From: Pseudomonas helleri
GTDB taxonomy: Bacteria > Pseudomonadota > Gammaproteobacteria > Pseudomonadales > Pseudomonadaceae
Length of the DNA: 64,000 nucleotides
Assembly (NCBI RefSeq): GCF_001043025.1
Contig: NZ_JYLD01000015.1
Span: forward strand, 1-64,000
Direction: 5' to 3'
Positions 58,070 through 64,000 of the stretch are shown here, in pieces (position 1 is the stretch's first letter; each line of letters begins with the position of its first letter). Below the pieces are notes generated by a model, which saw nothing but the letters and a program-made list of their open reading frames with translations, searched no databases and was not told the DNA's origin. A program made the position numbers and the translations under genes.

Positions 58070-58846
58070 ATGAAATTTTTAACGTTGATCATCTCTTTTG
58101 TTCTGCTGGCCGGTTGCGCCAGCGGTCCGCGCATGGACACCAGTCACCCCTCGGCCAACCACGACAGCCGCGTGCAGTTCATCGTGCTTCACTACACCTC
58201 CACCTCGCTTGAGCGCTCATTGCAGTTGCTGACCAGCGGGCCGGTGAGCAGCCACTACCTGATCGGCGACACGCCCCCGACCATCTACAAGCTGGTCGAT
58301 GAGAGCCAGCGTTCCTGGCACGCCGGTGAAAGCCAATGGCGAGGCCGCACCTGGCTCAACTCAAGCTCGATTGGCATCGAAATCGTCAACCCGGGCTACC
58401 ACGACACCCCGACCGGTCGCGTCTGGTACCCCTACACCGAAGGTCAGATCCAGTCGGTGATCGCGCTGCTCAAAGACATCTCGACGCGCTACAAGATCGA
58501 CCCGCACAACATCATCGGCCACAGCGACATTGCGCCATTGCGCAAGCTCGATCCGGGCCCGATGTTCCCCTGGAAGCGCCTGGCCGAGGCCGGTTTCGGG
58601 ATCTGGCCAAACGCCCAGGCCGTGGCCCGCGAGCAGGCCCGCTATGCCAACGCGATGCCCAGCATCACCTGGTTTCAGCAGCAATTAGCGTTGTTGGGGT
58701 ATGAGACGCCGCAAACCGGCGAACTGGACGTTGCCACGCGCCACGTGTTGGCGGCGTTCCAGATGCACTTTAGGCCTTCGCGTTTCGACGGCACGCCTGA
58801 TGCAGAAAGCGCGGCGATATTGAACGTGCTGAATACACAGCGGTAG
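58070..58846 (+). CDS. ampDh2: N-acetylmuramoyl-L-alanine amidase AmpDh2
   Basis: The 258-residue lipoprotein (lipobox LLAGC, Cys16) has an amidase_2 domain with zinc ligands His41 (VLHYTST) and a later His in NIIGHSDIAP followed by Asp in KLDPGP. A C-terminal peptidoglycan-binding segment is seen near residues 200-255 (QQQLALLGYETPQTGELDVA). It removes stem peptides from muropeptides in the periplasm and affects beta-lactamase induction. A 32-base AT-rich spacer after the cyclase precedes it; transcription is rightward. Confidence 0.93.
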   Translation: MKFLTLIISFVLLAGCASGPRMDTSHPSANHDSRVQFIVLHYTSTSLERSLQLLTSGPVSSHYLIGDTPPTIYKLVDESQRSWHAGESQWRGRTWLNSSSIGIEIVNPGYHDTPTGRVWYPYTEGQIQSVIALLKDISTRYKIDPHNIIGHSDIAPLRKLDPGPMFPWKRLAEAGFGIWPNAQAVAREQARYANAMPSITWFQQQLALLGYETPQTGELDVATRHVLAAFQMHFRPSRFDGTPDAESAAILNVLNTQR

Positions 58847-58870
58847 AGCTATTCGGACTGCGCAGATCCT

Positions 58871-58993
58871 GTAGTCGCTGCCGCAGGCTGCGAAGGGTTG
58901 CGAAGCAACCCGTTTCTCAAAAACGCCGCAGAACCTTCGCCCTTTTGCAGTCTTGGCAGACTCGCAGCCTCGCGGAGCTCGGCAGCGACTACA
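58871..58993. repeat. BIME-like repeat before kinB
   Basis: GTAGTCGCTGCCGCAGGCTG opens and GGCAGCGACTAC closes the element. The core GTTGCGAAGCAACCCGTTTC is the reverse complement of that at 36511. It lies between convergent ampDh2 and kinB. Confidence 0.9.
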
Positions 58994-58998
58994 AGCCC

Positions 58999-60786
58999 TT
59001 ACAGCGGCAGCGCCATGTAGAACTGCGTGCCTTGCCCAGGCCGTGAGTACACGCCAATGCGCCCGCCGTGCAGTTGCACAATCTCTTTGCACAAAGCCAA
59101 GCCCAAGCCCGCGCCGCCCTTTTTCCGGCCCACTTGTACGAAGGGTTCGAAGATACGGCCTTGCTGGCCGTAGGCAATGCCCTCGCCACTGTCTTCAATG
59201 CTCATGATGACCCGCTCCCCGTGACGCCGCGCTTGCAGGCGGATTTGTCCGCCACTGGCGGTATGGCGCAAGGCATTGTCCAGCAGGTTATCCAGCACGC
59301 GCTCCAGCTGCGCCTGATCGGCATTCAGCACCGGCAGCTCCGGCTGCAAATCAATCAGTAGCTCGATGTTCTTGGCCGTCGCCCGATCGGCAAACCGTGC
59401 ACGGGCCTCATTGAGCATCTGCTCAAGGTTGCACGGGGCCAGCGTGAGCTTTTGCAGGCCGTTCTGATAACGCGAGAAATTCAGCAGGTCGTTGATCAAC
59501 TGCATCAGCCGCTGCATCTCTTCGTTCACCGTGTTCAGCAAATCGGTTTCACGGGACTGCGGGTCAAAGCGGGCGCGCTCCAGAAACAAGCCAAACGCCA
59601 TATGCATGCCCGTGACCGGGGTACGCAGCTCATGGGAGGCGCGCAGCACGAACTCACTGCGCACGCGCTCAAAGGCCCGCTGCTCGGTCACATCGTGTAG
59701 CACCATCACCGCCCCCAGGATCGGCCCTTTGGGCTGGCTGACCGGTGTCAGGCTGTACGTCAGCAGGCGGGTTTCGCCCTCAATGTCGACGCTCAAGTCT
59801 TCAGGCGCGCGCTCAAGGCTGCCACCGCGCAAAACCGTCAACAGTTGCTGGTCAAGTTCCGGGCGGCCCAATGCCTCGCCCAGCGACTGGCCCAGACGGC
59901 CCTCGTCCCAGCCTAATTGGCGCTGGGCCACCGGGTTCAAATGCTCCAGGCGGCCTTGCTGGTCAATCATCAGCAGGCCGTCATCAATACTGTCGAGCAC
60001 CGCCTGTAGCCGTTGCTGGCCCGCCAGCAGCTCATCGACATTGGTTGCCTGATGCTGGCGCAACGCCTCGGCCATGGTCCCGAAACGGCGGGTCAGCAGG
60101 TTCATTTCTGCCGCAGAAGACAGTGGCAGCACGACCTCATAGTTGCCTTTGCCGATGTTGTCAGCGGCCTTGGCCAATGCTTCGATGGGTGCGCCAAAGC
60201 GACGGGCGATGCCATGGGCTGTCACAAAGCCGATTATCAGCACCGCCAGCCCGACCAGCCCCAGCAAGCCGGCAATGATGATGGCGCGATCACGGGCGGC
60301 GGCTTGCGCGGTATAGATGTGATCGAGCGCCTTGCGGTGCTCTTCGATCAGACCATTGCGCAATGAGTTGAAACGGTCGGAGAGTTCTTGGTCACTGCCG
60401 ATATCCAGCGCGTTGGCATGGGCTTCTTTAAAGGCTTCCAGAAAAAGCTCGTAGTCCTCACGGGCTTGAGCAAAACCATTGTCCAGCTTGTGTTCGCGCT
60501 CATGCTCCATCCCCTCATCGAGCAGGGCCAGGTACTCGTTCGCCGACGATTCCAGCGCCTTGGGATCAGGGTGGTTGCGCAGCATCAGGATCAACTGGTC
60601 ACCCAGGGTCTGACGCAGCTTGAGGCCCAGATCGAGGGTGATGAAGTTGTTGCGGATCAGCGCCTCCTGGGATTTGGCCATCTGCATCACGCTGACCACG
60701 CCCAACAACAAGCCCAGCAGCGCCACCGTTATCAATGCCGAAATGCTCAGGAACAACCGGGTCCGCAGCTTGATCGCAAGTTTCAT
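58999..60786 (-). CDS. kinB: Sensor histidine kinase/phosphatase KinB
   Basis: KinB senses an envelope signal and controls AlgB, the alginate activator. The 595-residue protein has two membrane helices (about residues 10-33 and 167-188) framing a periplasmic four-helix domain, then HAMP (about 190-245), PAS (about 255-370), the HisKA site His385 in RASHELRTPVTG and a HATPase domain with DSGEGI and GLGLALCKEI. The start at 60786 gives the same length as the P. aeruginosa protein; the longer frame upstream lies inside algB. It follows algB by 10 bases. Confidence 0.96.
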   Translation of the reverse strand: MKLAIKLRTRLFLSISALITVALLGLLLGVVSVMQMAKSQEALIRNNFITLDLGLKLRQTLGDQLILMLRNHPDPKALESSANEYLALLDEGMEHEREHKLDNGFAQAREDYELFLEAFKEAHANALDIGSDQELSDRFNSLRNGLIEEHRKALDHIYTAQAAARDRAIIIAGLLGLVGLAVLIIGFVTAHGIARRFGAPIEALAKAADNIGKGNYEVVLPLSSAAEMNLLTRRFGTMAEALRQHQATNVDELLAGQQRLQAVLDSIDDGLLMIDQQGRLEHLNPVAQRQLGWDEGRLGQSLGEALGRPELDQQLLTVLRGGSLERAPEDLSVDIEGETRLLTYSLTPVSQPKGPILGAVMVLHDVTEQRAFERVRSEFVLRASHELRTPVTGMHMAFGLFLERARFDPQSRETDLLNTVNEEMQRLMQLINDLLNFSRYQNGLQKLTLAPCNLEQMLNEARARFADRATAKNIELLIDLQPELPVLNADQAQLERVLDNLLDNALRHTASGGQIRLQARRHGERVIMSIEDSGEGIAYGQQGRIFEPFVQVGRKKGGAGLGLALCKEIVQLHGGRIGVYSRPGQGTQFYMALPL

Positions 60787-60796
60787 CAGATATGGC

Positions 60797-62143
60797 TCAC
60801 AGGTTGTATTGCTTGCGCTTGCGATAGAGCGTCGAGGCGTCAATGCCCAAGGTTTTTGCGGCTTGATCCAGGGTGTCGCTGGTCGCCAGCACCGCACCGA
60901 TGTGCGCTTTTTCCAACTGATCGAGACTCAAGGCTGCGCCAATACGCGGAGTATTGGGAGCGGTTTGTTCAGCCATGCCCAAGTGACTGACCTCGACCAC
61001 TTCTTGAGGGCAAATAATACTGGCCCGTTCCACCACGTTGCGCAGTTCGCGAATATTACCCGGCCAGCGGTAATTGGCCAGCGCCTGGCGCGCCTGAGGG
61101 CTGAAGCCGCGGGCAGGGCGAGCGTACTCTTTAACGAAGCGGGCCAGAAACCGGTCTGCCAACGTCAAGATGTCCTCACTGCGCTCGCGCAGGGGCGGCA
61201 AGTGCAAGGTGATGACGTTCAGGCGGTAGAGCAAGTCTTCACGGAAGCGCCCGTCGCGCACCATGTCTTCAAGGTTGAGGTTGGTCGCGGCGAGGATGCG
61301 CACATCGGCGCGGCGCGTTACCGGGTCACCGACACGCTCGTAGACTTTGTCCTGAATAAAACGCAGCAATTTAGGCTGCAAGGTCAGCGGGAAATCACCG
61401 ATTTCGTCCAGGAACAATGTGCCGCCGTCCGCCTGGCTGACCCGGCCCAAGGTGCTCTCGCTGGCCCCGGTAAAGGCGCCACGGGTGTGGCCGAACAACT
61501 CGCTTTCCATCAGCTCTGCCGTCAGCGACGGGCAGTTAATGGTCACGCAGGATTTTTTGGCGCGCTTGCTCCAGCCATGAATCGCTTGCGACAACTCGCC
61601 TTTACCCGTGCCGGACTCGCCGAGAATAAGGATGTTGGCGTCAGTGCCGGCGACCTGCCGGGCCGTTTCCAGCACCGCCATCATGGCCGGGCTGTGCGAG
61701 TCGAGCCCGTCTTTGGGCTTGCGTACTTCACCTTCGAGCGCTTCGAGACGGGCCGACAGTTGGCGTACTTCCAGCTGCTTGGCGGTGGCCAGGCGCAGTT
61801 GGTCAGGGCTGCACGGCTTGACCAGATAGTCAGCCGCACCGGCCTGAATCGCATCCACGGCGGTGTCGACAGCGGAGTGCGCGGTCACGATGACAACCCG
61901 CATCCACGGCGCTTGAATACGCATCTGGGCCAGCACATCCAGGCCGTTGTCCTCGCCTAGGCGCAGGTCCAGAAAACACAGGTCAAACACCTGACGTTGC
62001 AGCAGGGCGTCGGCTTGGGCCGCGCTATTGGCCGTGGCGACGGTGTACCCCTCGTCTTCAAGGCAATAGCGGAACGTGCGCAAGATAGCGGATTCATCAT
62101 CGACCAGCAGAATGCGGCCCTGTTGCTCTTTGGATGATTCCAT
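60797..62143 (-). CDS. algB: NtrC-family response regulator AlgB
   Basis: AlgB activates algD and other genes; it has an N-terminal receiver (phospho-acceptor Asp59 in FLDLRLGEDN), a sigma-54-interacting AAA+ domain (Walker A ILGESGTGKGEL, GAFTGA motif) and a C-terminal Fis-type helix-turn-helix (LDQAAKTLGIDASTLYRKRK). It has 448 residues, one less than the P. aeruginosa form. It is the first gene of the algB-kinB operon. The 440 bases upstream are AT-rich and non-coding up to the gene at 62586. Confidence 0.96.
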   Translation of the reverse strand: MESSKEQQGRILLVDDESAILRTFRYCLEDEGYTVATANSAAQADALLQRQVFDLCFLDLRLGEDNGLDVLAQMRIQAPWMRVVIVTAHSAVDTAVDAIQAGAADYLVKPCSPDQLRLATAKQLEVRQLSARLEALEGEVRKPKDGLDSHSPAMMAVLETARQVAGTDANILILGESGTGKGELSQAIHGWSKRAKKSCVTINCPSLTAELMESELFGHTRGAFTGASESTLGRVSQADGGTLFLDEIGDFPLTLQPKLLRFIQDKVYERVGDPVTRRADVRILAATNLNLEDMVRDGRFREDLLYRLNVITLHLPPLRERSEDILTLADRFLARFVKEYARPARGFSPQARQALANYRWPGNIRELRNVVERASIICPQEVVEVSHLGMAEQTAPNTPRIGAALSLDQLEKAHIGAVLATSDTLDQAAKTLGIDASTLYRKRKQYNL

Positions 62144-62488
62144 ATCCGGCGTTCCTTTATGAGTGATCTTGGTTAGTGTCGGAATAATCGGGCAAGTTGC
62201 ATGATTTTTCAGGAATGATTCAGAGGCTAACAGGGAAGGGCGCTGGACACCTCCTGTAACGCTCTGATTTTAAAGATTTTAGCGCTGCTGACAGCGGCAT
62301 TGTCGAGTCCGATAAATTCTCCGGTGGTCTGCTGGAGCCGCATTCAGCGGGCAGCACTGTAGCGCGCTGGCGCTGATCGTGCAGAACGCACGGCGCCATC
62401 AGGGCTCATCGTGCAGGTTGCTCGCGTCGACCCTCTTCAAAAATCTGTAAGCCACTGATTTATATAGAATTATTACTTTCAAAAAAAC

Positions 62489-62505
62489 TGGCATGCAGCC
62501 TGCAA
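62489..62505 (+). promoter_or_regulatory. Sigma-54-like promoter
   Basis: TGGCATG at 62489-62495 and CTGCAA at 62500-62505 match the -24/-12 elements of RpoN promoters: GG and GC are exactly 10 bases apart, with two mismatches from TGGCACG-N4-TTGCA. It is 80 bases before the ATG at 62586. The rest of 62144-62585 shows no gene. Confidence 0.55.
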
Positions 62506-62585
62506 TATCTCTCGCATAGCCGTCACTGCCCCATGAGCGCAGCGGCGACACCCTCATAACAACAGCGAGTGGCAGGAGTTTGAGC

Positions 62586-62885
62586 ATGAATCGTCAAGGT
62601 TTCGCCAGTCTGGGTATGACTTCACAGCACCTGCAGCAGGGCCTTTTCACCAGCCTGGCGCTGGTCATGACGCTCATCGGTGGCCAGCAATGGGCACATT
62701 GGCAGCAGCCAGCCCCGGCGCAATCGGTGCCAGCCCACGCCATCGCTGCTCAACAGACTCACTTCAGCGCCATTCGCTCTACCGCATTGGGCTCAAGCAC
62801 CCCGATGGGCCGCTATGACCTGGCAGCTTCTGAAGACACGCAAACCGCCAACACCCAACCCGTTCCGGAGCGTTGGGTGTTTTAA
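62586..62885 (+). CDS. Small exported protein of unknown function
   Basis: The 99-residue product has a hydrophobic helix at about residues 16-31 (LQQGLFTSLALVMTLIGG), probably a membrane anchor or uncleaved signal, followed by a Gln/Ala/Pro-rich and then Ser/Thr-rich tail without motifs. AGGAG lies 7 bases before ATG 62586. It lies downstream of the sigma-54-like promoter and upstream of the DUF1328 gene. I do not recognise it. Confidence 0.65.
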   Translation: MNRQGFASLGMTSQHLQQGLFTSLALVMTLIGGQQWAHWQQPAPAQSVPAHAIAAQQTHFSAIRSTALGSSTPMGRYDLAASEDTQTANTQPVPERWVF

Positions 62886-62967
62886 GTGTTCACACGCTTA
62901 AGACCCTGACCGGGCCTTGAGTTGCAAAACGGCATCACCCTTTCGAACAGAAATAAGGAGATTCACC

Positions 62968-63132
62968 ATGTTGAGCTGGGCAATTACCTTCCTGATTATC
63001 GCCATCATCGCAGCAGTATTGGGCTTCGGTGGCATCGCGGGCACGGCTACCGGTATCGCCAAGATCCTCTTTGTCGTATTCCTGGTGATGTTCGTTGTGT
63101 CCTTCATCTTTGGTCGTCGTGGTCGAGGCTGA
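62968..63132 (+). CDS. DUF1328 small membrane protein
   Basis: The 54-residue peptide is MLSWAITFLIIAIIAAVLGF followed by GGIAGTATGIAKILFVVFLV and ends GRRGRG. It has two membrane helices around a GGIAGTA turn, as in DUF1328/YtjA. AAGGAG lies 7-8 bases before the ATG. It is followed by the lysozyme-inhibitor gene 2 bases after its stop, so the two share a transcript. Confidence 0.92.
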   Translation: MLSWAITFLIIAIIAAVLGFGGIAGTATGIAKILFVVFLVMFVVSFIFGRRGRG

Positions 63133-63134
63133 CG

Positions 63135-63599
63135 ATGTACGGTCGATCCCTTAAGGCAATGGCGGCTGCCCTGTTGATGGGCAGCAGTGCCATGACCCTT
63201 GCCGCCAATGACGGCCAGTCCCGCGCCAACCAACTGTTGAGCGACCCGGACTACCGTCAGGCCTGGCAAAAAGTGGTTAAAAAAGAGGAGCGCTTGCCTG
63301 AGTGGGTCATGAACCTCTCTGGCAGTGCTGAGCAAATGAACGCGGTGACGCAAGACGGTGACCCGTATTTAGTCGGCCCTTTGTGCGAAAACGAGCAATC
63401 GTGTTCCACCCAACGGCTGATAGTCGCGGTGAGCTTTGACAAAAAGCATGCCTACGCGCTGCTGGTTGAAGTGCCTGCGGGGTTGCCTACTGACAAATCG
63501 CCTGCACGTCATGCCGATTTCCGATACTTGGGCAAGCCTGATCCTGAGATCCAGGCGCTGCTTAAAGAGCAATTAAAGAAAGACCCTAACTGGTATTGA
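63135..63599 (+). CDS. Ivy-family lysozyme inhibitor
   Basis: The 154-residue protein has a signal peptide (MYGRSLKAMAAALLMGSSAM then TLA) and the Ivy fold. The lysozyme-binding loop of this family is a short disulfide loop (CKPHDC in the best-known members); here CENEQSC near residues 85-91 takes its place. It would sit in the periplasm and protect against lysozyme or control lytic transglycosylases. P. aeruginosa has a counterpart (PA5481) next to a DUF1328 gene. Confidence 0.88.
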   Translation: MYGRSLKAMAAALLMGSSAMTLAANDGQSRANQLLSDPDYRQAWQKVVKKEERLPEWVMNLSGSAEQMNAVTQDGDPYLVGPLCENEQSCSTQRLIVAVSFDKKHAYALLVEVPAGLPTDKSPARHADFRYLGKPDPEIQALLKEQLKKDPNWY

Positions 63600-63640
63600 A
63601 TGCCGGGCAGGGCGACAACGCTGTTTTCGAGTGCCAAAAG

Positions 63641-63664
63641 CCAAGGTTTTACCTTGGTTTTTTT
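63641..63664 (+). terminator. Terminator of the DUF1328-ivy transcript
   Basis: CCAAGGT and ACCTTGG pair over a three-base loop, followed by seven T. It lies 41 bases after the ivy stop codon. Confidence 0.93.
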
Positions 63665-64000
63665 GCGTCTGCCTGACACTGCCTTTCGTCGGTAATTGCT
63701 TATCCCAGTTCATTTTTTCTGAAAAAGATGTGGCTTGAACTACCCTTTGAAACGTCGACCGTATATCGACTATTGGCAAATTGATGGCTTCTCATTTTTC
63801 GATTTGTGTTGTGGGATATTTCCGAAATGCTAGCGCTGTCTGTGAGCCTTCTTTAATGCCAAAAAGGCCTTGAAACAGCCGGTTTACGGCGGTTATGTCA
63901 TCTATTCTGTCAGTGCAACCTTCCTGATTTTTGAGGTCTTGTCGGACAAAACCCATGCCGATTCGGCATAGGGTAGGCGTTTACGGCATTAGACGGTAAC
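63665..64000. other. AT-rich non-coding region, probably the leader of a gene beyond the window
   Basis: No convincing gene lies in these 336 bases. The sequence is AT-richer than the rest of the region and includes a palindrome ATGCCGA-T-TCGGCAT at 63955-63969, with ACCC and GGGT flanking it. It may hold promoters and a leader for a downstream gene that starts after base 64000. Confidence 0.5.

Noticed and set aside
62399..62587. 62-codon frame on the minus strand upstream of algB
   Set aside because: No ribosome site or similarity; it runs across the sigma-54-like promoter and the AT-rich spacer.
1..64000. CRISPR array, tRNA, rRNA, prophage or intact insertion sequence
   Set aside because: Looked for and not seen; the repeated sequences are REP/BIME palindromes without spacer regularity.

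Overview
The window is chromosomal DNA of a Pseudomonas, most likely from the P. fluorescens lineage. The evidence is gene content and order: rpoZ-spoT-ridA, gmk, yicC/rph, crc/pyrE, coaBC-dut-algC-argB, rpmBG, metNIQ, zur-znuCB/znuA, polA-engB, cytochrome c4-dsbA and algB-kinB are blocks typical of the genus. The many GTAGGAGCGAGCTTGC-type and GTAGTCGCTGCC-type palindromic repeats between genes fit as well. No tRNA, rRNA, CRISPR array, intact insertion sequence or prophage was seen.

Layout. 1-391: intergenic repeats and an insertion-sequence-end-like palindrome. 0.4-10.5 kb: core growth and stringency genes (lipoprotein, ridA, spoT, rpoZ, gmk, yicC, rph, a membrane protein, a divergent SDR/GlxA-type regulator pair, crc, pyrE). 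10.6-17.7 kb: an accessory island transcribed leftward, vgrG, DUF4123 adaptor, VasX-like pore-forming effector, DUF6708 membrane protein. The genes overlap by 4 bases and the distal half is visibly AT-richer. 17.9-25.3 kb: argB, algC, dut, coaBC, radC, a peptide-binding protein, rpmB and rpmG. 25.4-34 kb: an I78-like secreted protein, a cupin, a kauB-type aldehyde dehydrogenase, an MFS transporter, a phospholipase-D lipoprotein coupled to a MocR regulator, a DUF1127 peptide and a PauB-like oxidase. 34-39 kb: small metabolic and envelope genes, including a prolyl-hydroxylase-like oxygenase overlapping a DUF523 gene, a beta carbonic anhydrase and a SCO protein. 39-48 kb: metNIQ, a large KatE catalase and the zinc-uptake locus. 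48-64 kb: thrB, polA, the ErsA small RNA locus, engB, a decayed cytochrome c5, cytochrome c4, dsbA, a nuclease-like protein, a diguanylate cyclase, ampDh2, kinB, algB, and a small group with DUF1328 and an Ivy-type lysozyme inhibitor.

How the parts fit. Two features stand out. The first is the orphan VgrG island between argB and pyrE; no secretion-machine genes are present, so it would arm a T6SS encoded elsewhere. The second is the alginate/envelope-stress wiring: an AlgU(sigma-22)-like promoter drives an ErsA-like RNA after polA; algC, a known ErsA target in P. aeruginosa, is in the same window; and the KinB/AlgB pair lies 6 kb downstream of the RNA. Other points worth a look are a perfect terminator-like hairpin inside the oxygenase coding sequence, a sigma-54-like promoter before the small gene at 62586, and the cytochrome c5 pseudogene.
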